Shown here: piece after piece, positions 43,507 to 54,500 of the stretch | Layout of the letters: every line of letters begins with the position of its first letter | How positions within the stretch are numbered: position 1 is the first letter of the stretch | Source of the DNA: Flavobacteriales bacterium | GTDB taxonomy: Bacteria; Bacteroidota; Bacteroidia; Flavobacteriales_F; PHOS-HE28 | Assembly (NCBI GenBank): GCA_016703105.1 | Contig: JADJCS010000010.1 | Coordinates: 1-64,000 of the forward strand | DNA length: 64,000 nt | Direction of reading: 5' to 3' | Made by a program: the position numbers and the translations under genes | Notes under the pieces: generated by a model | Told to the model about the DNA's origin: nothing | Seen by the model: only the letters and a program-made list of their open reading frames with translations | The model's database searches: none

Positions 43507-45899
43507 ATGAACACCTCGATCAAGTGGTTGCGTGCTTTGCGCAATACGGATGTGGCCAGCGTGGGCGGCAAGAACGCTTCGCTGGGGGAGATGATCGGAA
43601 CGCTCGCCAGCAGGGGATCGTTGTGCCCGATGGCTTCGCGATCACCGCGCAGGCCTATTGGTATTTCCTGGAAGCCAACCGGATCAAGGAACTCTTGGCG
43701 GCTTGCATGGCGCGGGTCGACCGAAAGGGCCTAACGAATCTGACGACCATTGCGGAGGAGGCCCGTGCCTTGGTCCTGAAGGCCACCTGGCCCGAAGACC
43801 TTGCGCAGGAGATCCGCAGCGCTTACCGCGCACTCTCCGTTGAACACAATTCCGTCGCCGTGCGCAGCAGCGCCACCGCCGAGGACCTGCCTACCGCGAG
43901 TTTCGCGGGACGCCACGAGAGCTTCCTGAACATCCAAGGCGAGGAGGCCCTGCTCGATGCCGCACGGCGGTGTTACGCCTCCCTGTTCATGGAGCGCGCC
44001 ATCAAGTACCGGCAGGACATGGGTTTCCCTGACATGAAGGTGGCCCTGTCCATCGGCGTGCAGCACATGGTGCGCTCGGACGTGGGCGGGGCCGGTGTGC
44101 TGTTCACGTTGGAACCGGAAAGCGGCTATCGCAACGTAGTGCATGTGGCCGCCAACTGGGGCCTCGGCGAGAACGTGGTGCAGGGCGCCGTGGAGACCGA
44201 TGAGTACCAGGTCTTCAAGCCGACCTTGCGCGCAGGGAAACACGCCATCCTCCAGCGCAAACTGGGCGCGAAACAAAAGACCATGGTGCTGGAACCCGCA
44301 GGTGACGGACGGCCTGGATCGAGCACGGTCAACCTTGACACCACCGTGGAACAGCGCGAACGTTTCGTGCTTTCCGATGAGGAGATCCACCAGCTCGCCC
44401 ACTGGGCCCTGACCATTGAGGACCACTACGGCATGCCCATGGACATCGAGTGGGCGAAGGACGGCATCACCGGCAAGCTCTACATCGTGCAGGCGAGGCC
44501 GGAGACGGTACACTCCGCAAAAGACCCCTTCCAACTGAAGGAATACGCGTTGAAGGGCAAGGGTGCGGTACTCGTCACCGGCAGCGCGGTGGGCAGCAAG
44601 ATCGCGGCGGGCCGGGTGCGCAAGCTTGATTCGCCCGCGCAGGCCGATCAACTCCAGGATGGCGAAGTGCTCGTCACCGACATCACCAACCCGGACTGGG
44701 ACCCGGTGCTGAAACGGGCTTCGGCGATCGTCACCAACAAGGGTGGGCGCACCAGCCATGCTGCGATCGTGGCGCGGGAGATGGGCACCGTGGCCATCGT
44801 GGGCGCGCTCAACGCCACGGACGTGTTGCAGGATGGTCAGCTCGTCACTGTGAGCTGCGCCGAGGGACGGACCGGTAAGGTCCACAATGGCTTGCTCGAA
44901 TGGACCGAGCTCAGCATTGATCTGAAGTCGGTGGCACTGCCACGTACCGATGCCATGCTCATCCTGGCCGATCCGGAGAAAGCCTTCCGCTATTCCTTCT
45001 ACCCGAACCGCGGGGTGGGCCTGATGCGCCTGGAGTTCGTGATCAACAACACCATCCGCGTTCACCCCATGGCGCTGGTGAAATTCGACGAGCTGACCGA
45101 CGCGACGGCGAAGGCCGAGATCGAGGAACTGACCCGTCATCATCCTGACAAGCGTCACTACTTCATCGAGCACTTGGCGGAAGCCGTGGCCACGATCGCG
45201 GCCGCTTTCCACCCGCATGATGTGATCGTGCGCATGAGCGACTTCAAGACGAACGAGTACGCCAGTCTGCTGGGCGGCAAGCAGTTCGAACCCGAGGAGG
45301 AGAACCCGATGATCGGTTTCCGTGGGGCCTCCCGGTATTACAACGAGCGATACCGCGAAGGCTTCCGCTTGGAATGCGCCGCCATGAAGCGTGTGCGTGA
45401 GGAGATGGGACTCACCAACGTGAAGCTGATGATCCCCTTCTGTCGCACCGTGGGAGAGGCCGGGCGCGTGGTGGAACTGATGGCGGAGTTCGGGTTGAAG
45501 CGCGGAGAGAACGGACTTCAGATCTACATGATGACCGAGATCCCCAGTAACGTGGTCCGAGCGAAGGACTTCGCGAAGCACTTCGATGGCTTCAGCATCG
45601 GGTCCAACGATCTCACACAGCTCACTCTGGGCATCGACCGCGATTCCGCGATCATCAGCGAACTCTTCAGCGAGAGCGACCCTGCGGTCACCGACATGAT
45701 CACGAGCGTGATCGCCTCGGCCCATGCCACCGGCACGCGCATCGGACTGTGCGGGCAGGCCCCCAGCGACGATCCCAGCTTCGCGAAGTTCCTCGTGGAA
45801 CAGGGCATCGACAGCATCTCCTTCAACCCCGACGCGTTGATCAATGGGATCACCAATATCCTGGCCGCGGAGCGTGAACTGGTGAAGGCGGACACGTAG
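43507..45899 (+). CDS. ppsA: Phosphoenolpyruvate synthase, one frameshift near the N-terminus
   Basis: About 797 residues. Converts pyruvate and ATP to PEP, AMP and phosphate (gluconeogenesis). True start 43507 (MNTSIKWLRALRNTDVASVGGKNASLGEMIG); a single-base indel near 43612 shifts into the main frame at QGIVVPDGFAITAQ. Domains: ATP-binding PPDK_N (SVAVRSSATAEDLPTASFAG), the swivelling domain with catalytic His in GGRTSHAAIVARE, and the PEP-utilising barrel (GLMRLEFVI, NPMIGFRGASRYY, SIGSNDLTQLTLGIDRD, RIGLCGQAPSDDP). The core enzyme is otherwise intact, so the indel is probably a sequencing error. Overlaps the next gene by one base. Confidence 0.92.
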
Positions 45900-46363
45900 T
45901 GACCGCATCGCACACATGCTCGTCACATCATGTCAAGGCGCGACATAGCGCCGATCCCGTGCGCAGCGAGGCGGCATCCCCGGAATTGAAAGGGCTCACT
46001 TCAAAGGAAGCGGTATCGCGTGCCCGGCTTTTCGGGGCGAACGAACTTCCCGCTTCAGCACCGAAGACATTGTGGCGCATTGCCTTCGAGGTGATGCGCG
46101 AGCCCATGTTCGCGTTGTTGCTGGCCTGTGGTATCATTTACGCGATCCTCGGCGACTATCAGGAAGGACTGTCGCTCCTTGTGGCGATCTTCCTCATCAT
46201 CGGGATAACGTTCTCCCAGCACCAGCGTAGCGAACGCGCGTTGGAGGCACTGCGCGACCTGTCGAGCCCACGCGCGTTGGTGATCCGCGATGGGGTCCGT
46301 CGGCGGATCGCGGGGCAACGATCGGCGGTGGGCGTTTCGAAGGGTTCTGCGGAGGACTCATGA
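45899..46363 (+). pseudogene. Cation P-type ATPase, N-terminal fragment only
   Basis: 154 codons from GTG 45899, directly at the ppsA stop. LTSKEAVSRARLFGANELPAS is the P-type ATPase N-terminal domain; REPMFALLLACGIIYAILGDYQEGLSLLVAIFLIIGITF gives the first two helices, then RSERALEALRDLSSPRALVIRDGVRRRIAG enters the actuator domain. Homology ends there. The phosphorylation site (DKTGT), ATP domain and all later helices are absent before the minus-strand Usp gene at 47234. A deletion of about 650 codons is implied. Confidence 0.85.
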
Positions 46364-46427
46364 GAGCCGAACTGACAAGGCCATCCGACGCTCGTTCGGT
46401 GGGCGGTGGGGATCGCATCAACCGCGT

Positions 46428-47234
46428 TCAGTGCTCCAGCACAAGCAGCGGAACACGGGTATGCAGGGCGAAGCGCTTCGCGGTGCTCGAGTGGAACAAT
46501 GAGTCCAATACACCTAGATGCCGATGCAGGACAACAGCAAGGTCCATGTGAAGACTATCAGCGAGGTTGCTCAACGACAACGCGACATCATCACCGGGGA
46601 TCCCGATGAAGGTGTGTTCCACGTTCGCCAGTGCCGTATTGTAGTCCTCCACGATGCGTCGATCGGGCAGTTCGTTCTCGTTCCGCACTACGTGCGCGAT
46701 GGTCACCACTGAGTAATGCCGTTGCGCCAGCCGGATCAACCACCGCATCGCGAAGGGCTCTACGCCTTTGTGATCATCCGCGAACAGAATACGGCCCAAA
46801 CCGGTGGGTCGTGCCTCTTCCGGCACGATCAACAGGGGCACCTTGCTGTGCTTGACGAGTTCACTGGCATTGCTCCCAAGAAAGCTGGTGTCCGTGGATG
46901 GGTGTGTGCCCATTACGACCACATCCACCTCCAGTTCCTTGCAGGTCTGTTCCACCACCGCGCGTAGCGGGCCATAGCGGACGTCCGTTCGTACCACCAT
47001 GTCGGCCGTGTTCGGCAGCGCGGCAATACGATTCCGGAACAGGTCCATGGCCTCCACCGATGCTTTGTACATCTCATCGCCCACAGCCGCCGGTGCGGTA
47101 TCATCCGGGATCGAAGCCCAATAGGTATGCAGCAACAAGTACTCGTTGTTCTCGGTGCCGAACGATCGCAAAGCGAACACACAAGCGTTCAATGAAATGG
47201 GGCTGAAGTCAGTGAGGAGCAGTATCAGGGCCAT
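46428..47234 (-). CDS. Universal stress protein, tandem UspA domains
   Basis: 268 residues. Domain 1: MALILLLTDFSPISLNACVFAL to GTHPSTDTSFLGSNASELVKHS, a well-kept Usp nucleotide-binding signature. Domain 2 (RILFADDHKGVEPFAMRWLIRLA to the end) is more divergent. Paralogous to the protein at 29688-30497; C-terminal segments are alike (DLAVVLHRHLGVLDSLFHSSTA versus DLIAVLHRHIGLLAGMFHPSTA). Cytoplasmic stress protein. No TGAC-N4-GTCA site at the right distance was seen. Confidence 0.92.
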   Translation of the reverse strand: MALILLLTDFSPISLNACVFALRSFGTENNEYLLLHTYWASIPDDTAPAAVGDEMYKASVEAMDLFRNRIAALPNTADMVVRTDVRYGPLRAVVEQTCKELEVDVVVMGTHPSTDTSFLGSNASELVKHSKVPLLIVPEEARPTGLGRILFADDHKGVEPFAMRWLIRLAQRHYSVVTIAHVVRNENELPDRRIVEDYNTALANVEHTFIGIPGDDVALSLSNLADSLHMDLAVVLHRHLGVLDSLFHSSTAKRFALHTRVPLLVLEH

Positions 47235-47276
47235 GGGCTTTCGGATGGATCGACGAAGAGGAAGGTGATACGATGA

Positions 47277-47546
47277 TCACGCTGTGTAACTGCGTGCGTC
47301 CACCGCGCCTCCACGGATGTTCCAGGAGGTCGGGTGGGGTCTGGTCGGCGGTTCGGATGGCGGGGTGATGGGCGCATCCGGGGGGCGTGTGATCGGCACA
47401 TCCGGCGTGTGTCTTTCCGGTGGTGCCGCAGGAATGATCGGAGGTTGGGAAGGTGGGGGAAGTTCCGGTTCCACCGGTTCAATACCGGCGACCTTTCGGG
47501 GATGGGGTCCGGGTTGCGGAGGCGTGTGGTGGGTTCGCGCGTTCAT
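47277..47546 (-). CDS. Small proline-rich protein
   Basis: 89 residues from 47546 (MNARTHHTPPQPGPHPRK), about one third Pro, with imperfect repeats PPIIPAAPPE, ITRPPDAP and ITPPSEPPTRP. No signal peptide or helix. Ends GGAVDARSYTA. It precedes the universal stress gene on the same strand by 42 bases. The composition could also come from a non-coding GC-rich stretch, so the call is moderate. Function unknown. Confidence 0.45.
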   Translation of the reverse strand: MNARTHHTPPQPGPHPRKVAGIEPVEPELPPPSQPPIIPAAPPERHTPDVPITRPPDAPITPPSEPPTRPHPTSWNIRGGAVDARSYTA

Positions 47547-47815
47547 CGGAAGTGTCTCGTGAAAGTACCACGCATGATCGTCCACTTTACAGGTCTGGTC
47601 GCTTTCTTTCCGTTCCGGATCAGTCCTTTAGCGGGCTCTTCCAAGGCTATCTGGTGTGGCGATCAAGTATCCACCCTTCGAACTTCGTGGCGCCCGAGCA
47701 TCGGTCCATGCGGTCCAAGGTCGCGATACGCGCGTCGATCGGATATGAGGGATGTTAGGTGCCTGCCGCGCTTTGCACCGACCTTCGTCCTCCGCACGGA
47801 ACGGAACGTGATCCC

Positions 47816-48931
47816 ATGGCCGCAGGACGAAGAACCTCACTAACACTGTTCACTATCAAGGGCATCCAGGTGCGGATGCATTGGAGTTTTCCGCTGCTAC
47901 TGGGATGGGTGATACTATCCTCGCTGGCCGAAGGCATGGAACTGCCTCACATGATGCGTCAATTGCTCTACTTGCTGATCGTGTTTTGTTGCGTGGTATT
48001 GCACGAGTTCGGCCATGCGCTCACGGCGCTGCGGTTCGGCATACGTACACATAGCATCCTCCTTCTCCCCATAGGAGGGTTGGCCCGACTGGAGCGTATG
48101 CCGGAGAAACCGGCGCAAGAGCTGTTGGTCACTTTGGCCGGACCCGCAGTGAACCTGGCAATTGTGTTGCTGGTGGGTGTTCCGTCGCTTCTTCTGGGCT
48201 ACCACGTACTTGGGGTCGATCCGATGGAGGATGCATTGGGACCTTTGAGCCTGATCGGTTTCGTCATCCTGGTGAACGCGGGTCTGTTCCTGTTCAATCT
48301 TATCCCCGCCTTCCCGATGGACGGCGGTCGGGTGCTGCGTTCTCTGCTCGCCTTCCGGACCGATCGAGTGCGGGCTACACGTATCGCTGCGACCGTTGGC
48401 AGAGTATTCGCCGTTGGCTTTGTCATAGCCGCGTTCATCTGGCAACAACCTTCGCTGGGATTGATCGGTCTCTTCGTCTTTTTCGGTGCTACCGCGGAAT
48501 TGAACATGGTGAAGACCCAGCAGGCGCTTTCAGGTGTGCGGGTCAGGGACGTGATGCGCACACGTTTCTGGACCATGCCGCATGATGCCACCGTCCAAAT
48601 GGCGGCGGGGGAATTACTGGCGGGCGCTGAGCATGTGATAGTGGTAACACGGCACGGAGACCTCGACCGGGTTGTGCAGCGTGCCGAGATCATCGCGGCC
48701 GTTCAAGGGGGACAACAGGCATTGCCCTTGGAGAGCATACCCGGCATGGTGGTGCAGGCGATCGCGCCGGACGTTGATGTCAAGGAAGCGCACCATGTGC
48801 TGAGCATGGGCGCTAGTAAGCTGATCCCGGTGGTCGACCAGGGTCGGCTTGTGGGCGTGCTGGACGCGGACAACATGAACGAGTATTTGGAGCTCCACGA
48901 GCGAACAGGGGGGGGGCGCGCATCGCGGTGA
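47816..48931 (+). CDS. Site-2 protease (M50) with CBS domains
   Basis: 371 residues from 47816 (MAAGRRTSLTLFTIKG). Intramembrane zinc metalloprotease: HEFGHALTALRFGIRTHSILLLPIGGLARL holds the HExxH-type motif, and NLIPAFPMDGGRVLRSLLAFR gives the third zinc ligand (DGG). About six helices. Residues 255-365 contain two CBS domains (VRVRDVMRTRFWTM, SKLIPVVDQGRLVGVLDADN), the SpoIVFB-like CBS group. It cleaves membrane-bound regulators; substrate unknown. A G-rich run near the 3' end (48908-48915) should be checked for errors. Confidence 0.92.
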   Translation: MAAGRRTSLTLFTIKGIQVRMHWSFPLLLGWVILSSLAEGMELPHMMRQLLYLLIVFCCVVLHEFGHALTALRFGIRTHSILLLPIGGLARLERMPEKPAQELLVTLAGPAVNLAIVLLVGVPSLLLGYHVLGVDPMEDALGPLSLIGFVILVNAGLFLFNLIPAFPMDGGRVLRSLLAFRTDRVRATRIAATVGRVFAVGFVIAAFIWQQPSLGLIGLFVFFGATAELNMVKTQQALSGVRVRDVMRTRFWTMPHDATVQMAAGELLAGAEHVIVVTRHGDLDRVVQRAEIIAAVQGGQQALPLESIPGMVVQAIAPDVDVKEAHHVLSMGASKLIPVVDQGRLVGVLDADNMNEYLELHERTGGGRASR

Positions 48932-49014
48932 GCGGGAAGCACGCTCGGAGCCATGCGGGTCTGTTTACTCATTAACAGGACCTTGCACGGTCCGCTCTGG
49001 TATCGCCCATTCCT

Positions 49015-49046
49015 TTTGTTCCGCGGCACGTTAACGCCTAGCTTGC
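49015..49046 (+). promoter_or_regulatory. Candidate Bacteroidota promoter of the DUF6629 gene
   Basis: TTTG at 49015-49018 and TAGCTTGC at 49039-49046, separated by 20 bases, close to the TTTG-N19/20-TAnnTTTG consensus of the Bacteroidota housekeeping sigma factor. It lies 60 bases before the start codon at 49107. Confidence 0.45.
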
Positions 49047-49106
49047 ACAACCACCACACGTGAACGTGGCGTTCGCGCACATGGGTTCTGGTCAAAACCG
49101 CCGCTC

Positions 49107-49787
49107 ATGTGCTTTTCCGCCAATGCGAGTTTTACCGCGAGCGCCATCCTGGTCACCGCAGGTGCCTACTCCTTGATTATGGGCCGTCGCTCCGGCCAAT
49201 GGGCCTTTGGCGTTATTCCCTTGATCTTCTCCATACAGCAGTTCGTGGAGGGCTTGGCATGGCTGCGTCTATCGGACGGTGGTCCACCGGAAGCCGTGGT
49301 AGCGACGGCCCGCGCTTTTCTGCTCTTTTCCCAAGTGCTGTGGCCGCTTTGGGTACCCTTCGCGGTGCTGCGGATGGAGCCGGACCGGGGCCGTCGCCGA
49401 TGGCTCCGATGGATGCTGGCCGCAGGGACAGTGACCGGTGGCTACTACTTGTGGACCATCCTTTCCGTTCCCCCGATCGCCTCGGTGGAGAACCATCACA
49501 TTCACTATACCATGCTGTACCGGTGGGACCTTGAGCACCCCATCGCGGCGCTCTACTTCACGGCCACCGTGCTCTCGGTCTTCATCAGCAGCTTGCCACG
49601 CATGTGGGTACTGGGTGTCGCTCTGTTGACCTCATACGCGGTGGCGCGTATCGCGTTCCCGGGGAATGTCATCTCGGTGTGGTGCTATTTCGCAGCGCTC
49701 ATCAGCATCAGCATCATCTACCTGCAGTACCGGTTCCGTGCGGCGCACCGGGCCCAGTTCGCGACCGCGGCCGTGCCCTTGGGATGA
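49107..49787 (+). CDS. DUF6629-type membrane protein
   Basis: 226 residues with about seven hydrophobic segments. It begins MCFSANASFTASAILVTAGAYSL, the fixed N-terminus of this family, and continues IPLIFSIQQFVEGLAWLRL. The loop ENHHIHYTMLYRW may bind a metal or cofactor. Function not known. Monocistronic, with a plausible promoter upstream and an intergenic repeat element 39 bases after its stop. Confidence 0.75.
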   Translation: MCFSANASFTASAILVTAGAYSLIMGRRSGQWAFGVIPLIFSIQQFVEGLAWLRLSDGGPPEAVVATARAFLLFSQVLWPLWVPFAVLRMEPDRGRRRWLRWMLAAGTVTGGYYLWTILSVPPIASVENHHIHYTMLYRWDLEHPIAALYFTATVLSVFISSLPRMWVLGVALLTSYAVARIAFPGNVISVWCYFAALISISIIYLQYRFRAAHRAQFATAAVPLG

Positions 49788-49826
49788 ACCTCTTCCGCGA
49801 TCATGCGCAGGGGCGCATGTGCTGTT

Positions 49827-49869
49827 GATCACGATCCCGTGTTCGTGATCGCAGGTCTCCGCTGACGGC
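49827..49869. repeat. Intergenic repeat element, copy 2
   Basis: The 24-base inverted repeat GATCACGA...TCGTGATC (49827-49850) followed at +34 by GCTGACGGC (49861-49869); the latter sits in the loop of a second stem GCAGGT...ACCTGC. Partner of the element at 41069-41111. It lies between the DUF6629 gene and tpiA. Confidence 0.7.
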
Positions 49870-49931
49870 GACCTGCGTCCCGCTGCCATCTTTGTCCCTT
49901 CGCCTTTACCGGAAACGGGGCGCATAGGACC

Positions 49932-50708
49932 ATGAGGACGATCATTGCGGGTAACTGGAAGATGCACAAGGACCGCGCGGAAGCGGAAGCGTTGATCGAC
50001 GCCTTGGCCGAGCAGGTGGGGAACACCGAGCGGGTGGAGGTGATCATCGCGCCGCCCTTTCCCTTCCTGGCCATGGCGGTGGAACAGCTGCGGGACGTGC
50101 ACATCGGCGTGGCCGCACAGAACTGCCACGAGACCTTGCACGGCGCTTTCACCGGCGAGGTGAGCGCGGTGATGCTGAAGAGCATCGGGGTGTCGGCGAC
50201 GATCGTGGGACATAGTGAGCGGCGTCAGTACTATGGCGAAACGGACGCGGCGGTGAGCAAGAAGATCATCGCGTTGTTGCACGTGGGCATGATGCCGATC
50301 TACTGCTGTGGCGAATTACGCGTGGATCGGGAGAAGGGCACGCATTTCGAGGTGGTGCGCATGCAGATGAACGAAGCCTTGGGACCGATCGCGCCCGCGG
50401 ACCTCGCCAAAGTGGTGGTGGCCTATGAACCGGTATGGGCCATTGGCACGGGACTTACGGCCACCCCACAACAAGTCCAGGAGATGCATGCGTTCATCCG
50501 GCAGGAGTTGCGCGCGCTGGCCGGTGAAGTGGCCGCTGCGATCCCCATCCTATACGGGGGCAGCATGAAACCGGACAACGCGAAGGAGATCCTCGCCGGT
50601 GCGGATGTGAACGGCGGATTGATCGGTGGCGCATCGCTGGACGCGGGCCAGTTCACCGAACTGGTGCGTATCGCCGCGCGTGCGGCCGCCCACCCCTCGA
50701 TCCCCTGA
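49932..50708 (+). CDS. tpiA: Triosephosphate isomerase
   Basis: 258 residues. Interconverts dihydroxyacetone phosphate and glyceraldehyde 3-phosphate in glycolysis and gluconeogenesis. All signature parts are present: NWKMHK (substrate Lys), GHSERR (catalytic His), AYEPVWAIGTG (catalytic Glu and loop 6) and YGGSMKPDNA. Full length. prmA follows four bases later on the same strand. Confidence 0.97.
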   Translation: MRTIIAGNWKMHKDRAEAEALIDALAEQVGNTERVEVIIAPPFPFLAMAVEQLRDVHIGVAAQNCHETLHGAFTGEVSAVMLKSIGVSATIVGHSERRQYYGETDAAVSKKIIALLHVGMMPIYCCGELRVDREKGTHFEVVRMQMNEALGPIAPADLAKVVVAYEPVWAIGTGLTATPQQVQEMHAFIRQELRALAGEVAAAIPILYGGSMKPDNAKEILAGADVNGGLIGGASLDAGQFTELVRIAARAAAHPSIP

Positions 50709-50712
50709 TCGC

Positions 50713-51556
50713 ATGTCGTACACCGAACTCGAATTCCTGATCGGCTCCCGTGGACCCATGGCGCGATGTGCTGATCGCCGAGTTGGGCGAGTTGGGTTAC
50801 GATAGTTTCGAGGAAACGCACGGTGGTATGCGGGCTTACATACCCAGCGATCGCTACGAACGCGCTGCGCTCAACGATCTGCTCGCCATGCGTGATCCGC
50901 ATGTGCGGGTGAGCATGACGGTGCGGGAGGTGAAGAACGAGAACTGGAACGCCGCCTGGGAGAGCAGTTTCGAGCCCGTGCGCGTGGGCAAGGAGGTGAT
51001 CATCCGTGCGGACTTCCATCCTGCGGAGGCGGGTTACCGCCACGATCTGGTGATCACCCCGCGGATGGCCTTCGGTACCGGGCACCATGCCACCACGCAC
51101 ATGATGGTGGAGGCCATGCTCACGCTGGACCTGGAGGGTGCGCGCGTGTGCGACATGGGTTGCGGCACCGGTGTGCTGGCGATCCTCGCGGAGCGCATGG
51201 GTGCGGCGCATGTGCGGGCCATCGACTACGACCAGCAGGCGGTGGAGAACGCACGGGACAATGTGCGGGGCAACCATTGTGAGAGCATCATTGTGGAAAA
51301 GGGGGATGTGACCGGTCTCGGGCCGGATAGCTGCGATGCTATTTTGGCGAACATCGAACGCAATACCCTTCTTCGCGGCATGGCGTCGCTCGCCGCGGCC
51401 TTGTGCCCTGGCGGCACATTGCTGTTGAGCGGTTTCCTGCGGCCCGATGTTCCCGCCATGCGCCAGGGCGCCGCAGCGCAAGGCTTGGAGGCGGGCGACG
51501 CGTTGTACCGAGGTGAATGGGCCTTGCTCACTTGCCGCAAACCCGAACGCCCATGA
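50713..51556 (+). CDS. prmA: Ribosomal protein L11 methyltransferase, probable one-base indel near start
   Basis: About 280 residues. Trimethylates L11 using SAM. The ATG at 50713 gives MSYTELEFLIG, typical of the PrmA N-terminus, but the main frame from 50750 (VDPWRDVLIAELGELGYDSFEE) is joined only through a one-base indel near 50743. The SAM fold is intact: FGTGHHATTHMM, VCDMGCGTGVLAILAERMGA, DYDQQAVENA and ILANIERNTL. If the indel is real, a GTG start at 50750 would still give 268 residues. Overlaps the next gene by four bases. Confidence 0.88.
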
Positions 51557-54500
51557 AATTGGTACGCATCCTTTTCTGTCTGGCGCTCTGCCCGCTGATC
51601 ATTGTTCCGGTCCACGCGCAGACCAAGCCCTTCAGCACCGATCCGGCCACGTTCCTACAGGAGATGACCACGTTGCTGGTGGAGGCGGACAAAAAGGAGG
51701 GCAAGCCCTTCATCGAACAGGTGTTCACACCGGTGTGGAACGGCACCTACTACAAGGAGGCCCAGCGCCAGAAGATCGTGGAAATGGCGAACGCCATGCT
51801 CAAGAAGCGTTTCGAGGCCTATCCCTATTTCCGCGATTACCTCGCCGCTATCGCGGCCTTCGCCGCGGGTGGTCGCAGCGCGGTGGAGTTCGACGCCTGG
51901 ATGACCAGCATGGACGAACTGATGAAGAGCGGTCGAAAGAAGAACTTCGCCTCCTACATCGAGATGTGCGGCGGGCTGTTCCGCGACAATACCATCTACC
52001 ATAGCGCCAGCACCCAGTGGAAGGCGGGGGGCAAGGCCTTCACCATCGCCTACGATACGCTGCCCAAGGTGGTCTTCGATCGTATGGACCTGCGCTGCTT
52101 CGCCAAGGGCGATAGCTCGGTGATCATCGGTACCAGCGGCACTTATTATCCCACGCTCGAGCTATGGAAGGGCCGTGCGGGCAGGGTCACCTGGCAACGC
52201 GCGGGCCTCAAGCCCACGGCCACCTATGCCGAGTGGACCGGTCCTTACGAGATACGCATGAAGAGCAGCACCTTCGAGGTGGACAGCGTGCAGTTCAACG
52301 ATCCCTACTTCGAGCGCACCTTGTTGGGCAAGCTAACGGACAAGGTGCTGGCCAATGTGGAAGAGGATAATGCCAGCTACCCGCGCTTCGAGAGCTACGA
52401 TCGGCGCATGCGCATCCGCGATATCGTGGAAGGGATCGACTTCGAAGGGGGCTTCACCATGCAGGGCGCCAAGTTGCAGGGGTACGGCACCAGCGACGAG
52501 CCCGCTTCACTCACCTTCTACCGGGAGAAAAAACCCTTCATCATCACCCAGGGCCTCAACTTCAGCATCGAGCCCGAGCGCATCACGAGCGAGGATGTTT
52601 CCATGCGCATCGTGATCGACCAGGACAGCATCCACCATCCCAGTGTGAGCCTCCGCTTCATACGCGAGAAGAAATTGCTCACCCTGATCAAGCCGGACGA
52701 GGGCCTGAGCAAGGCGCCGTTCTACGACACCTTCCACCAGTTGGACATGTATTTCGAAATGCTCACTTGGAAACAAGGCGATCCGGTGGTGCATCTGGGC
52801 AATTTGCAAGGCAGCACCCAGGACCGTGCTTCGTTCGAGAGCTTCAACTACTTCAAGGAGAAACGCTACATGGCCATGCTGGGGATCGACGAGATCCATC
52901 CGCTGGTGCGCTTGAACGACCACACCAAGACCGCGGGCATGGAGTTCAGTGCACAGGAGTTCGCCAGCGCCACGCGTATGCAGAAGCAACAGGTGATACC
53001 CCTGTTGATCGACATGGCCAACAAGGGCTACCTGGATTACTACACGGAGACCGAGCAGGTGAGGGTGAAGCCGCGTTTGCGCCAGCACATCCTGGCCAGT
53101 GCGGGAAAGGTGGACTACGATGTGCTTCAGTTCAACAGCAAGGGACAGGAAGGTGTGAACGCCACCTTGAACCTCCTGAACAATGACCTGGCGCTCGTAG
53201 GTGTTTCGCGGATCGTGGTGAGCGATTCGCAGGATGTGAAGATCTATCCGAGCGATCAAAGGATCACCATCAAGAAGGGCCGTGACTTCACCTTCGGCGG
53301 AATGATCCAGGCCGGTAAGCTGCAATTCCATGGCAAGGAGTACTACTTCCACTACGAGCCCTTCAGCGTAGACCTGCTCAACGTGGATTCCGTGAGCTTC
53401 TATGCGGACGCCTTCGAGCCCGATGAGAACGGCGAGACCGCGTTGGTGCGCGTGAGGAACGTCTTGGAGCAGGTGAGCGGCACCCTGGAGATCGACCAAC
53501 CCAGCAACAAGAGCGGCCTGCAGCAGGAGAAGTACCCGCAATTCCCCAAGTTCAACAGCGCCAAGGAATCCTTCGTGTTCTACGATGCCAAGGACATCCA
53601 GCTGGGCGTGTACAACAGGGACCGTTTCTACTACCGCAGCGATCCGTTCCAGATCGACAGCTTGGACAACTTCACCAACAGCGGACTCTTCTTCCCGGGT
53701 ACGTTGGTGAGCGCGGGCATCTTCCCGGATATCCGCGAGCCCTTGCGTTTGCAGACGGATTATGCGTTGGGTTTCGTACGCGGAACGGGCGATGGCGGTA
53801 TGCCACTGTACGGCAAACGTTCCAAGTTCGACAACACCATCACCCTCAACCACAACGGCCTGCAAGGCGACGGCGAACTCGCCTATCTCACCACCATGGC
53901 CCGGTCCAAGGGCTTCGTATTCACCCCGGACAGCACCTTCGGCATAGCCGACACGCTGATCAATTCACCGAGCACGACCGCGCTGAACGTGCCGGGCGTA
54001 CACGGTGGCCAGGTCTTCTTGCGTTTGGAACCCGCACGGGACAACCTGCACGCCCAAGTGACCGCAGGTCCGATGGTGATGTACGAGGGCGAGGCACTGC
54101 TGCACGGCAGCACCGATCTGAGCCCCAAGGGTATGACCGGTGCCGGACTGGTCGATTTCGGCAATGCCACCCTGCGCGCGGACCTGTATGACTTCAAGAC
54201 GTTGCAACTCCAATCGGATACCAGCGACTTCCGCCTCACCGAGGGGGATACCGCCAGCATCGCCTTTCGCACCGACAACGTGAACGCCACGGTAAAACTG
54301 GACGAACGTGTGGGTGAGTTCGTGAGCAACGGAGACGAGACCAAGGTGGAGTTCCCGGTGAACCAGTACATCTGCTACATGGACCGCTTCAAGTGGTATA
54401 TGGACCAGGGAGATATCGAATTGGAGAGCGATCGCACCGCCGCGGTCGGTTCGGAGGACCTGCAGCTCTCCGGCTCCAACTTCATCAGCATACGCCCCGA

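Noticed and set aside
43731..45926. Very long minus-strand open frame opposite ppsA
   Set aside because: Same reason: no domain, and ppsA motifs are intact on the plus strand.
47265..47280. GTGATACGATGATCAC upstream of the second universal stress gene as a member of the Crp/Fnr motif
   Set aside because: The spacer is six, not four, bases and no TAnnTTTG box lies at the expected distance.
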